A DNA stretch of 64,000 nucleotides from Vibrio fortis. Its GTDB lineage: Bacteria > Pseudomonadota > Gammaproteobacteria > Enterobacterales > Vibrionaceae. Shown in pieces: positions 24,481 to 34,300 of this stretch. Both the position numbers and the translations under genes were made by a program. The stretch covers positions 34,077 to 98,076 of the forward strand of contig NZ_JFFR01000014.1 of assembly GCF_000695685.1 (NCBI RefSeq), given 5' to 3'. The number at the start of each line of letters is the position of its first letter. Position 1 is the stretch's first letter. The notes below the pieces were generated by a model. The model saw only the letters and a program-made list of their open reading frames with translations, was not told the DNA's origin and ran no database searches.

Positions 24481-25587
24481 ATGGATATGTGGATCTGGCA
24501 ACAAACGAATTGGCCACAGTTTGACTGGGACAACAATATTATAGAACCAATGGTAAGGCGTACGCGTCTCAACCAAGGGATCCTATTGGGAAAAATGTTT
24601 AGCCACTCTCAAGATCAGACAGAGAGCATGTTAGATACCTTGCTTGCCAATATCGTTCACTCAAGTGCCATAGAGGGAGAAAAGCTGAATGCTTTTTCAG
24701 TGCGTTCTTCATTGGCGAATAAACTGGGTTTATCAGAAGAAAGGCCCTTCCCTACCACTGAACAGACTGATGGTTTGGCGGAAATCATGGTTGATGCAGT
24801 AGAAAACCTGAGCACGCCGTTAACACTGGACCGGATTCTACACTGGCATGACAGGCTTTTTCCTGAAGGCTACACCATGTTCAACCCGGTTATAGGCGGT
24901 CAACTACGAGGTGACACGCCAATGCAGGTGGTTTCTGGCAGAATAGATAGGCCAATCGTTCACTTTGAAGCGCCGAGCCGCGATGTACTTGATGCTGAGT
25001 TAAACCAATTCATCCAGTGGTTCAACGATTCCAGAGAAGAGATATCGCTCGATCCTTTAATAAGAGCTGCGATCACCCATTTGTGGTTTGTGACTCTACA
25101 TCCCCTTGACGATGGAAATGGTCGAATTACCCGTCTTCTTACCGACCTAGCACTTGCACAGGCAGAACAGCAGTCGGTACGCTTTTACGCCATGTCTGTC
25201 GGCATACTGGCCAATCGTAAAAGCTATTACGATATTCTAGAACAAACTCAGAAAGGGTCTCTGGATATTACTCCGTGGCTTGTTTGGTTTTTCAATACAC
25301 TGAATGAGACGTTCGATGAAGTGTTAAAAGAGATCGATCAAACGGTATTCAAGACCAACTTTTGGCGCCATGTCGATCAAACTAAGCTGGTGGAGGAACA
25401 AGTTAAAGTGCTCAATCGCATGCTTGATGGTGACTTTGCGGATGGCATCAACACATCTCAGTATCATAAAGTAGCCAAGGTGAGTAAACCAACGGCAACT
25501 CGTCACTTAACCACTCTAGTCGAGCAGCAGTGTCTTGTGAAAACTGGTGCTGGTCGAAGTACTCGCTACCAACTACCTAAATTATAA
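24481..25587 (+). CDS. Fic-domain protein with N-terminal DUF4172 and C-terminal winged helix
   Basis: 368 residues. N-terminal DUF4172-like segment (WIWQQTNWPQFDWDNNII, 4-21); inhibitory-helix motif SSAIEGE (61-67, fits S/TxxxE-G/N); Fic core with the active-site loop HPLDDGNGR (207-215, usual HPFxDGNGR, Leu for Phe); C-terminal winged helix (about 300-368: YHKVAKVSKPTATRHLTTLVEQQCLVKTG). Fic enzymes transfer AMP from ATP to target-protein hydroxyls; the internal Glu keeps class II members inhibited. No antitoxin partner gene. Direct repeats upstream suggest it controls its own promoter. Target unknown. Confidence 0.9.
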   Translation: MDMWIWQQTNWPQFDWDNNIIEPMVRRTRLNQGILLGKMFSHSQDQTESMLDTLLANIVHSSAIEGEKLNAFSVRSSLANKLGLSEERPFPTTEQTDGLAEIMVDAVENLSTPLTLDRILHWHDRLFPEGYTMFNPVIGGQLRGDTPMQVVSGRIDRPIVHFEAPSRDVLDAELNQFIQWFNDSREEISLDPLIRAAITHLWFVTLHPLDDGNGRITRLLTDLALAQAEQQSVRFYAMSVGILANRKSYYDILEQTQKGSLDITPWLVWFFNTLNETFDEVLKEIDQTVFKTNFWRHVDQTKLVEEQVKVLNRMLDGDFADGINTSQYHKVAKVSKPTATRHLTTLVEQQCLVKTGAGRSTRYQLPKL

Positions 25588-25672
25588 TCTTCGATTATAC
25601 CGCGTTATCAGAAGCATGCTCTGTATATAAGTGGTTGCAATTTTCTGGACCTTTCTTTCTCCCCCTAAAAAT

Positions 25673-25698
25673 AAAAAGAGCCGCAGTGCGGCTCTTTT
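25673..25698. terminator. Bidirectional terminator
   Basis: AAAAGAGCCGC/GCGGCTCTTTT with a 3-nt loop between the convergent fic and alkylsulfatase genes. Confidence 0.93.
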
Positions 25699-25721
25699 AG
25701 CTTTTAATCAGCAACTTATTA

Positions 25722-27764
25722 TTAACGATTTAGCGGAAGAATATCGAACTTCATGTCGAATTTATCTAGAGAACTCGCTAAGTCTTGTAGGTTTTTCGCA
25801 TCACCACGTAGGCCAGCCTGACCACTCTCAAATAATGCTTCAAGTGTCGTCTCGCCAGTAATCACTTTGGTTAAATCGGCTTTGTGAATAATGATTTCTG
25901 TATCCAATGCTGGGATAGAACTCTCTAAACCTAACTCAGTCACAGGTAGGTGAGAGAAGGTAGCATTAGAGACTTCGATGTAATGGCGCTCTTCAATATC
26001 AGGGTGATAAATCCCCATGTTAAAGTTCAAGCCTGCAGTCTCGGCCTTTGGCCCATTTAGCTGCACACCTACCAAGTCCAAGAAGTTTGTTGTCGGCGTG
26101 TTTGCGATAACGTCCTCAGAGGCTGTCTTTAAAGACTCTCCGATTTCATTCGTACGAAGTTCCACCGCACCTTGCAAGTACGAGTTACGCCATGCCATCG
26201 TTTCAGACTGATAGCCTTGTTGTTCAAATGTGTCCGCCAATAATTCACGGTATTCGATATTAGTTGGCTCACAAAGTACTAAGTCGTTCAATAGCTGACC
26301 GGCTTCCTGATAGTTACCTGAATCAAAGTGAGCTTTAGCCGACTTATAGAAATTATCTGCCCCACCAGCGTTCACGTAAGTACAAGATTTATCGACTGAC
26401 TTAAGTGGGTTTATATTGACTGGGTTTAGGTCTAGGTAACCCAAGTACAAGTTTACAATCGCTCGAGCATTGTGGCTGTATGAACCATGATAGCCACGTG
26501 ATGCCCAGTTTTGTTTCTGTGACTCAGGCACAATCTCTTCAATTGAACGACCAACATCGCCAATTTTCACACCGTGGTTGGCTAGACGCACCGAGTTGTT
26601 GTGAAGCCAGCTATAGTTATCACGTTGCATCTCCATGTAGTGGCCGATTTCATTCTCTTCGGTTTCTGGGTTGTTCCAAACCGGAGCGGAATGGGCAGAA
26701 TGGATGTTATCCACAAGACCAGAGTCTACGAAACGCATCTTGAGTTCAGTTAGGTACTTAGACCAAGCCAACGAGTCACGTACTTTTGCGCCGCGGAATG
26801 TGTAAATGTTGTGCTGTCCATCGTAAGTGAGTTCAGCGGTATTCAATGAACGGTACGCGGGTACGTAGTTTACGATTTCAACTGGCGCTTCAGCACCCGG
26901 CATGTTGATAAAGTGAACCTCTAAGCCATCGATAACACGCGTTTCTTCGCGTTCAACAATTTCTGTTGTTGGTGTTACTAACGTTACCGCTCCTTTACCA
27001 AAACCCATACCAAGTGCGTTGTCTACAATACCTGTAGCGTCATTTTCTAAAGACTGGCCGTATTGATATTGTGCGCGACGTGACATCGCGTTACCCGCCA
27101 TGATGTTTTCGTCAGCCATCTCTTTGATGAAATCACCAGGGACAATAACTGGCGCACCTTCTACAAAGTCGCCCGTGTTAATGATGCCTCTTGAACCACC
27201 AAAGTGGTCGGCGTGAGTATGTGAATAGATCATACCGGTGATCTTATGTTCGCCGTTGACCGCTGGCAGGTGTTGTTTCGCGAAGTTCCAAGCTGCTTCT
27301 GCGACTTCATCATGCAGCAGGGGATCGTGGATAAGGTACCCGTTGTCAGTGCGGTAGATTGTCATGTTTGAGAGGTCGGCACCGCGAATTTGATAGACAC
27401 CATCCGTAACTTGATAAAGGCCGCCTGAGGCATAGTTCATTTGACCTTGGCGCCAGATAGACGGGTTAACGGTATCCGGGCGGTCTTCACGAATGCTATC
27501 TACGTTCATGTGAGACATGCGATTACGCAGTTCACCTACACGATGGTCACCAAACGCTGCGATGAGTCCTCGCTCTGAACGCTCAAATGCTGAGGTGTCT
27601 TGCCAAGGCAGTGTTTCAGCCAGTGCATTGTTGGCTGCAATGGTATGTTCCGTTGCAGGTTTGCCTTTGTATGTCTCGATTGATTCATATTCGTTGTCGG
27701 CCGTCGCGCTGAAAGAAACGATGATAGCTAGGGATAGTACAGAACGGTTTAGAGTCGTTTTCAT
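25722..27764 (-). CDS. Secreted linear alkylsulfatase (SdsA1/BDS1-type)
   Basis: 680 residues from ATG 27764, chosen because it begins a good signal peptide (MKTTLNRSVLSLAIIVSFSATA) behind a GAGG site; the frame opens 29 codons earlier without one. Metallo-beta-lactamase domain with full motif HTHADH (182-187), later Glu ligands E292 and E311 (19 apart, as E280/E299 of SdsA1), and HSAHSAPVW (355-363). Then the helical dimerisation domain and an SCP2-like C-terminal domain. It cleaves alkyl sulfate esters such as SDS to alcohol and sulfate in the periplasm. Divergent LysR gene is the likely regulator. Confidence 0.92.
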   Translation of the reverse strand: MKTTLNRSVLSLAIIVSFSATADNEYESIETYKGKPATEHTIAANNALAETLPWQDTSAFERSERGLIAAFGDHRVGELRNRMSHMNVDSIREDRPDTVNPSIWRQGQMNYASGGLYQVTDGVYQIRGADLSNMTIYRTDNGYLIHDPLLHDEVAEAAWNFAKQHLPAVNGEHKITGMIYSHTHADHFGGSRGIINTGDFVEGAPVIVPGDFIKEMADENIMAGNAMSRRAQYQYGQSLENDATGIVDNALGMGFGKGAVTLVTPTTEIVEREETRVIDGLEVHFINMPGAEAPVEIVNYVPAYRSLNTAELTYDGQHNIYTFRGAKVRDSLAWSKYLTELKMRFVDSGLVDNIHSAHSAPVWNNPETEENEIGHYMEMQRDNYSWLHNNSVRLANHGVKIGDVGRSIEEIVPESQKQNWASRGYHGSYSHNARAIVNLYLGYLDLNPVNINPLKSVDKSCTYVNAGGADNFYKSAKAHFDSGNYQEAGQLLNDLVLCEPTNIEYRELLADTFEQQGYQSETMAWRNSYLQGAVELRTNEIGESLKTASEDVIANTPTTNFLDLVGVQLNGPKAETAGLNFNMGIYHPDIEERHYIEVSNATFSHLPVTELGLESSIPALDTEIIIHKADLTKVITGETTLEALFESGQAGLRGDAKNLQDLASSLDKFDMKFDILPLNR

Positions 27765-27776
27765 AGAGAACCTCGT

Positions 27777-27804
27777 TTTGTCTCTCAAGTTGGTATGAGA
27801 CAAA
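27777..27804. promoter_or_regulatory. Inverted repeat between alkylsulfatase and LysR genes
   Basis: TTTGTCTC (27777-27784) and GAGACAAA (27797-27804), perfect 8-bp arms with a 12-nt spacer, 13 bp upstream of the alkylsulfatase start. It could be a LysR-type site or a leader hairpin. Confidence 0.5.
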
Positions 27805-27878
27805 TTTAGAGGATTGACACATAAGAATACATAAACGAATATTAATTCCAAACATCACGATTTGTTATGTAATGAGCT

Positions 27879-28778
27879 ATGCTAGAGAAATTCGATTTAA
27901 ACCTACTTAGAGTGTTTTCCGCTGTTTATCGCCATCAATCGATCACACTCGCTGCTGACGAAATGGGGATGACTCAACCTGGTGTTAGCGGTTTGCTCAA
28001 GCGATTGCAACAACAAGTAGGCTGTCAGCTTTTCATTCGCTCTGGTAGAGGGATAGCACCAACAAGGCAAGCCCAAGAGCTGATTCGTCAAGTCGAGCCA
28101 GCGTTGATACAAATTAATAACGCGCTGGAAAACTTGGAAGAGTTTAGTACCGAGACGCCTCATAAATTTGTAGTGTATACATCGGAACCAGTGATGCTAA
28201 GACTAATGACGAAAATTGAAGCCGATAATCAGTTGGGTAACGTTACGATTGAGCTTCATCCTACGCGCTCTAATGAAGAACAATTGATGGATGACCTCAA
28301 CCAGAGGCAGGCTGATCTCGCAATTGAGTTCTCAAACCACACATCCAGCTCATTCTTTACAGAGCCGTTATTCGATGACGAGATGTGCATTATTGCGAGA
28401 AAAGGTCACCCGAGGATCACTGGTTCAATATCCCAAGATGAATTCTATCGTGAGAAGCATATAACGCTTAAGTTGCGTCGAGAGCAGGCGTATTTGGCGG
28501 ACTATTTCACCGAAGTCAGCCTGAAAGAGAGAAAGGTTGCTGCTGAATGCACATCGCTCATTTGGCAAATGTCGATGGTATCGAGTAGCGATTGTATTGC
28601 TTCAATGACAAGAAGTTTGGCCAATGAACTTGCTGATAAGCTAGGACTGCAAATAATACCGATGCCATTCTCGACATTCCCGATTAAATACCAACTCTTC
28701 GTCCATAATCGAGATAAGAAGAGCCCCTCAAATATCTGGCTTAGAGAAAAACTGAAATCTTATTTGATTGAAGGTTAG
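27879..28778 (+). CDS. LysR-family transcription regulator
   Basis: 299 residues. N-terminal winged helix (FDLNLLRVFSAVYRHQSITLAADEMGMTQPGVSGLLKRLQQQVGCQLFIRSGRGIAPT, about 4-61) followed by a type 2 periplasmic-binding effector domain. Ligand cannot be told from sequence. Divergent from the alkylsulfatase gene with 114 bp between the start codons, the classic arrangement for LysR control of one neighbour, so alkyl sulfate or its alcohol product is a reasonable guess for the inducer. Confidence 0.92.
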   Translation: MLEKFDLNLLRVFSAVYRHQSITLAADEMGMTQPGVSGLLKRLQQQVGCQLFIRSGRGIAPTRQAQELIRQVEPALIQINNALENLEEFSTETPHKFVVYTSEPVMLRLMTKIEADNQLGNVTIELHPTRSNEEQLMDDLNQRQADLAIEFSNHTSSSFFTEPLFDDEMCIIARKGHPRITGSISQDEFYREKHITLKLRREQAYLADYFTEVSLKERKVAAECTSLIWQMSMVSSSDCIASMTRSLANELADKLGLQIIPMPFSTFPIKYQLFVHNRDKKSPSNIWLREKLKSYLIEG

Positions 28779-28816
28779 GCAATTCTCTGCATCGTGAATA
28801 GTGACTAATTGCCGCA

Positions 28817-28888
28817 TTAACTAACTTCACCTCTTAAAGTTGATTCATAATGCTTGGCGCTTTTACCGTTATGTTTTAATTTTTCCAT
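28817..28888 (-). CDS. Possible 23-residue small protein
   Basis: ATG at 28888 follows GGAAGGA with a 6-nt gap, a strong Shine-Dalgarno. The peptide MEKLKHNGKSAKHYESTLRG... is basic and polar. A longer in-frame frame upstream overlaps the next gene on the other strand and is unlikely. No homology known to me; the evidence is the ribosome site and the otherwise gene-free 155-bp gap. Confidence 0.3.
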   Translation of the reverse strand: MEKLKHNGKSAKHYESTLRGEVS

Positions 28889-28933
28889 GATTTTTCCTTC
28901 CAATAGTAAGGTGTTCACTCCTAAGGAGAACAG

Positions 28934-29479
28934 ATGCAAAGAATCAACGTAATAGGCACTAGCGGTAGTGGAAAAAGTACTTTCAGCCGCAAGCTTGCTC
29001 AAGAGCTAAGATGCCCTTATTTGGAGATGGATGAGATATTCTGGAAACCAAATTGGCAAGAGCCTTCAGATGAAGAGTTTTTTGAGAACTTGATAGAAAA
29101 GTTAAGTGGCGAATGTTGGGTTCTAGATGGTAACTACAACCGAACGTCTGAAATCAAATGGAGTAGAGCCGATACCATCATTTGGGTTGATTATTCTTTT
29201 CAAAGAACAGTATTCCAAGCCGTGAAAAGGGCTTTGACTCGCATTGTGACTAAGCAGGAATTATGGGGCAAAGCGGGTAACGTTGAATCGTTTAGAAAAT
29301 CTTTTCTTAGTAGAGACTCAATCATTCTTTGGACACTGAAAACATACAAGAAAAATCGAGCTCGTTACACCGAATTGTTCAATGACCCGAAGTATAATCA
29401 TATCGAGTTTATTAGGATAACAAGCCCTCAAAATGCGGATACGTTTATAAACAAGTTACGCATGCAACAAGAGCTGTAA
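28934..29479 (+). CDS. P-loop kinase-like protein (adenylate-kinase/FlaR-like)
   Basis: 181 residues. Walker A GTSGSGKST (8-16) directly at the N-terminus, followed by the LxMDEIFWKPNWQEPS block (about 35-50) and VLDGNYNRTSEIKW (about 72-85), the pattern of small adenylate-kinase-like proteins annotated as DNA topology modulation protein FlaR. Several Arg near RARYTELF could serve the lid. Phosphate acceptor unknown. AAGGAGA lies 6 nt before the start. First of a plus-strand run of four accessory genes. Confidence 0.82.
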   Translation: MQRINVIGTSGSGKSTFSRKLAQELRCPYLEMDEIFWKPNWQEPSDEEFFENLIEKLSGECWVLDGNYNRTSEIKWSRADTIIWVDYSFQRTVFQAVKRALTRIVTKQELWGKAGNVESFRKSFLSRDSIILWTLKTYKKNRARYTELFNDPKYNHIEFIRITSPQNADTFINKLRMQQEL

Positions 29480-29546
29480 TGAAAATAGAAAGGTCAGTAC
29501 GACTTATCCCCTAGAAAGCCTTTAGTTGTCCAAAAGGAAAAATGAC

Positions 29547-29996
29547 ATGGAAGTGATCATTGGAACGTCTCGTGAGATTATCGAACAAGCTCAGGCTATA
29601 CGATTTCAGGTGTTTAGTGTAGAACAGAGTATTCCGAATGAACTGGATTTCGATGGTCTAGATAATAGGTCAGTTCATGCTCTCGTTATGGACGACAATC
29701 AAGCGATAGCGACAGCACGACTACTAATTAAACCAGATGGTTCGTCCGTTATGGCGCGAGTTGCCGTATTAAAAGCATACCGTAGTCAGGGTATCGCGTC
29801 AGAAGTTGTGAAAGTGTTGGTTAACTACGCTGAGCAGCAAAGCGTTGAGTCAATTGAAATTCATGCGCACAGCTACTTGAGAAACTATTATGAAAAATTT
29901 GGTTTTAACTTCGTTCAGGAAGTTGAGATTGTAGGTGAACACCAACTAATAGAAATGCGTTATCAACTTACCCGAACTTATCAACCAAGCAGGTGA
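29547..29996 (+). CDS. ElaA-like GNAT acetyltransferase
   Basis: 149 residues from ATG 29547 (AAAAGGA 8 nt upstream); an in-frame TTG at 29526 lies before that site. N-terminal block IRFQVFSVEQSIPNELDFDGLDN (about 18-40) is the hallmark of ElaA-like GNATs. Acetyl-CoA motif YRSQGIASEVVKVLVNYAEQQ (about 85-105) and the C-terminal LRNYYEKFGFNFVQE follow. Substrate unknown. The stop lies 3 bp before the next start, so it is translationally linked to the DJ-1-like gene. Confidence 0.85.
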   Translation: MEVIIGTSREIIEQAQAIRFQVFSVEQSIPNELDFDGLDNRSVHALVMDDNQAIATARLLIKPDGSSVMARVAVLKAYRSQGIASEVVKVLVNYAEQQSVESIEIHAHSYLRNYYEKFGFNFVQEVEIVGEHQLIEMRYQLTRTYQPSR

Positions 29997-29999
29997 AAG

Positions 30000-30596
30000 A
30001 TGGATATTGCAGTACTCACTTTTGACGGATTTAATGAATTAGATTCGTTTATCGTATCCGGCATTCTAAATAGGATGAAAGACGTCGGTTGGAATGTACA
30101 AATCACGAGCCCATCTCGGTACGTTACTTCAATGAATGGAGTAACCATCCGGTCGCAACAAACTCTAGAGTTTGCAAACAAAGCAGACGTTATTCTATTC
30201 GGCAGCGGTGCTCTGACACGAAACATAGCGCGTGATGAGAGCATATTATCTAAGTTAAAACTGAATCCAGACAACCAGTTAATTGGTGGGCAATGCTCAG
30301 GTACACTGTTGATGTCTGTTTTAGGTTTGTTGGATGAAGTGCCAGCCTGTACCGACTTAACCACGAAACCTTGGGTAATTGAATCTGGAGTTTCTGTTCT
30401 TGATCAGCCGTTCTATGCCAAAGGAAACGTTGCGACAGCAGGCGGTTGTTTGTCTTCGAAATACTTAGCTACATGGGTGATCAGTAAGTTATCAGGTAAA
30501 CAAGACGCCGAGTCTGCTATTCATTATGTAGCACCCGTCGGAGAAAAAGAGCATACAGTAAAACACTGTATGTCTGTGGTTGGTGAATACTTGTAG
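30000..30596 (+). CDS. DJ-1/PfpI-family protein
   Basis: 198 residues. Class I glutamine-amidotransferase-like fold: MDIAVLTFDGFNELDSFIVSG at the N-terminus (usual LLxxGFEExD type region) and the nucleophile elbow GGQCSGTLLMSVLGLL with Cys99. Family roles include glyoxalase-like, deglycase, isonitrile hydratase and stress chaperone activities; the E/D near residue 13-15 would pair with Cys99. Starts 3 bp after the GNAT stop, with AGGTGAAAG before ATG, so the two are co-expressed. Confidence 0.85.
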   Translation: MDIAVLTFDGFNELDSFIVSGILNRMKDVGWNVQITSPSRYVTSMNGVTIRSQQTLEFANKADVILFGSGALTRNIARDESILSKLKLNPDNQLIGGQCSGTLLMSVLGLLDEVPACTDLTTKPWVIESGVSVLDQPFYAKGNVATAGGCLSSKYLATWVISKLSGKQDAESAIHYVAPVGEKEHTVKHCMSVVGEYL

Positions 30597-30639
30597 AATT
30601 GATCAATTAGAGCGTTCACACAACTTTTCAGGAACACAT

Positions 30640-31136
30640 ATGGAAATCCCCAAAATTCTGCGTTGTTTAATTATGCGAAAGGTTCATATTTCGCAGATAG
30701 CTTTTCTTGTGAAGTACCCAACAAGGGGCAGACTGCCCTCGATGTTTATCTTGAAATAGCAAAACAAACACCTGCTTGGATCTCCTTCTTGATGGCCATG
30801 AGAAATAGGATAGTGTCGATGTTTGGATTAAAGCACTTAGGTCGGCTACAAGATGCCACGATGGATATAGAACCAGATCACCTTAAGGTTGGCGATCGCC
30901 TTGGTATTTTTACGTTGGTAAGCAATACAGACGATGAGATCGTGCTGGAAGATCGTGATAAGCATCTGGACGTGAGAGTGTCATTTTTGTTGGATCCTCA
31001 AAGGGAGAAGGTAACCGTGCATGCAACGACAGTAGTACACGTACATAACCGTTGGGGTAAAGCGTACATGCTCTTCGTGGCTCCAGTACACAAGATTATT
31101 GTTCCTAGCTCTTTGAAAACCTTCGTACAAGCTTAA
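30640..31136 (+). pseudogene. DUF2867-like gene with a 1-nt frameshift near the start
   Basis: The open frame from 30663 (TTG, 157 residues) lacks a ribosome site. An ATG at 30640 has AGGA 6 nt upstream and begins M-E-I-P-K, but is one base out of frame with the rest. Adding one base in the CCCCAAAA run would give a continuous MEIPKNSALFNYAKGSYF start, typical of DUF2867 proteins (KGSYFADSFSC, LGIFTLVSNTDDEIVLEDRDKHLDVRVSF, TTVVHVHNRWGKAYM). Function of DUF2867 unknown; SRPBCC-like fold possible. Either a real mutation or an assembly error in a homopolymer. Confidence 0.7.
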
Positions 31137-31245
31137 CCACAACTATTTATCATGGCACAGTTCTACTCTTCCTCGTTATATGAATACGATTTAATCTGTT
31201 AGTTTTGAAGCGCAGCTGAAGATAGTTCTATCAAGCCATAGAACG

Positions 31246-31282
31246 AAAAAAAGGCAGCCCCAAATAGCACGGGCTGCCTTTC
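31246..31282 (-). terminator. Terminator of the RND operon
   Basis: AAAGGCAGCCC/GGGCTGCCTTT stem, 10-nt loop; an A-run at 31246-31252 gives the T-tract on the minus strand. Confidence 0.92.
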
Positions 31283-31302
31283 TAATCACTCAAAATAAAG
31301 GA

Positions 31303-34300
31303 TTAGACAGTGGATTCGTTAATCGGCTCTAGTGCAACTTGCTCTGTGTTGTCACTCTGCTCTTTAGGAGTACGTTTAGCCAATACGTAGTAGAACAGTG
31401 GTGTGAGTAGCAGACCGAATATGGTTACACCAATCATGCCGGAGAACACAGCGATACCCATTGCTTGTCTCATTTCAGCACCGGCACCGGTAGAGAACAC
31501 CATTGGAACCACACCCATGATGAAGGCAATCGACGTCATCAAGATTGGGCGAAGACGTAAGCGTGATGCTTCAAGAACAGCCTCCATCACCGTGCGACCT
31601 TTGTCTTGCAACTCTTTGGCGAATTCTACGATTAGGATGGCGTTTTTAGTTGCCAAACCAACCAGTACGATTAGACCAATTTGAGTGAAAATATTGTTGT
31701 CGCTACCCCATAGAATCACACCGCTGATCGCCGATAGAAGCGTCATAGGAATGATTAAGATGATTGCCATCGGAAGACGTATACTTTCGTATTGCGCAGC
31801 AAGTACTAGGAACACCAACAAGATAACCAATGGGTAGATCAACATAGCTGTATCACCAGCCAATTTCTGTTGGTAGGTCAGCTCTGTCCATTCGTAAGTC
31901 ATGCCAATCGGTAGTGTTTCTGCAAGGATCTGCTCAATCGCCGCTTGCGCTTCACCTGAGCTGAAACCTGGCATAGGGCTACCATTGATTTCTGCTGTGG
32001 TGTAAGCGTTGTAGTGCATCACACGATCAGGACCAGCACTGTAATTCACATCAACAAACGCGCCCAAAGGAATCATTTCACCGTTCGCATTTCGAACTTC
32101 TAGCTGTCGAATCTGCTCTGGTGTTTGGCGGAACTCTTCATCGGCCTGAACGTTTACTTGGTATGTGCGACCAAAGCGGTTGATATCATTGACGTACGTG
32201 CTCCCCATGTAGGATTGCAGAGTCGAGAAAACATCGTCTAATGATAGGTCTTGCTTGAGCGCTTTTGTACGGTCAACATCCAGGTCTAACTGTGGAACAT
32301 TCACTTGATAGCTTGAGAACACGCCAGTTAACGCTGGGTGAGCCCATGCTTTCATGATCACTTGTTGAGTGACACCGTATAGTGCTTCGTAGCCGTGGTT
32401 CGCTCTATCTTGGATCTGCAAACGGAAACCGCCAATCGTACCCAGACCTTGAACCGGTGGTGGTGGAAAGATCGCAATGAATGCATCAGGGATAGAAGCA
32501 AATTTTTGGTTTAGCTGACCTGCAATCGCATTTGCGCTAAGACTCGGATCTTGACGCTCGTCGAAATCAGCCAACGGAGTGAACACGATGCCGCTGTTTG
32601 GACTATTGGTGAACCCGTTAATGCTCAGACCCGGGAAGGCCACGGAGTGTTCAACGCCTGGTTGTGCCAAAGCAATCTCAGACATCTCACGGATAACCGC
32701 ATCGGTACGCTCAAGTGAAGCCGCGTCTGGCAGTTGCGCGAATGCAACCAAGTACTGCTTATCTTGACCCGGCACATAACCCGTAGGAGTCTGATCGAAT
32801 TGGTAAGCCGTTAGGCCAAGCAGGCCAACGTACATCACCCCAATCAGTGCGCCAAGTCGAATGCTCTTCTTCACCGCGTAACCGTAAGCGATAGAACCTT
32901 TGTTAAATAGCTTATTGAATGGGGCAAATACGAAGCGCCCAAACAAACCATCCATGGCACGGGTTAGCCAATCTTTCGGTTGGTCGTGACCACGTAACAA
33001 CAGAGCAGAAAGAGCCGGACTCAAAGTCAGCGAGTTGATTGCCGAAATAAATGTCGAGATAGTGATGGTCAACGCAAATTGTTTATAGAACTGACCCGTT
33101 AAACCAGACATAAACGCAGTCGGGATGAATACCGCAGCGAGCACCAACGTAGTTGCAACAATTGGGCCTGTAACTTCTCGCATCGCTTTTTCTGTCGCCG
33201 CGATTGGAGCAAGACCTTCTTCGATGTTTCGCTCAACGTTTTCGACCACCACGATCGCATCATCAACAACGATACCGATAGCAAGTACCAGACCAAATAG
33301 TGACAGAGCATTTAAAGAAAAGCCCATTAAGTACATGAAAGCGAATGTACCGACTAGTGAAACTGGAACCGCAACTAATGGGATGATCGATGCGCGCCAA
33401 GTTTGCAAGAACAGGACAACAACTAGTACAACAAGTAATACCGCTTCAAGCAGTGTTTGCACTACCGCTTCAATAGAACCACGAACAAATACCGTTGGGT
33501 CGTAAACAATCTCGTAGCTCACACCTTGAGGGAAGCTAGCTGACAGCTCTTCCATTTTCGCTCTTACGTCATCAGAGATCTGAATCGCGTTTGAACCAGA
33601 AGCTTGGAAGATTGGAATTGCAACGGCGTCTTGGTTATCAAGTAGTGAACGAAGTGAGTAGGTTTCGGCACCTAATTCAATACGAGCGACATCCTTCAAA
33701 CGGTTGACCTGACCATCTTCACCAACCTTGATGATGATGTTCTCGAACTCTTCAACCTCGCTTAAACGGCCTTTGACATTAATAAGCAGTTGGAAGTCTG
33801 ACGAACCACTTGGTTGAGCACCAAGGCTACCTGCTGCAGCTTGTTTGTTCTGCTCGCGAATCGCAGAAATCACTTCACTAGGATTGAGGTCAAGGCTTGC
33901 GACCTTGTTGGGATCAAGCCAAATACGCATGCTGTATTCGCCACCACCAAACAGGCGAACGGCACCAACGCCTTCGATTCGGGCAAGTTCATCCTTAACG
34001 TTAAGCGCTGCATAGTTCGCAAGATAAAGTAGGTCATAGCGCTCATCAGGCGACACCAAGTGAACGACCATGGTTAAGTCTGGTGATGACTTTTCCGTCA
34101 CAACACCAAGTCGCTGAACAGTTTCAGGCAAACGAGGTAGGGCACGATCAACACGGCTTTGAACTAGGGTTTGCGCTTTGTCTACGTCGGCACCAATGGC
34201 GAAGGTAACGGTTAACGTCATCACGCCATCTGAAGTCGCTTGAGAAGACATATACAGCATATCTTCTACGCCATTAATCTCTTCTTCAAGGGGAGACGCG

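Noticed and set aside
28934..31136. The kinase/GNAT/DJ-1/DUF2867 run as integron cassettes
   Set aside because: Junctions are 3-70 bp with no TAAC/GTTRRRY pair, and two genes are only 3 bp apart, so it looks like an ordinary accessory operon.
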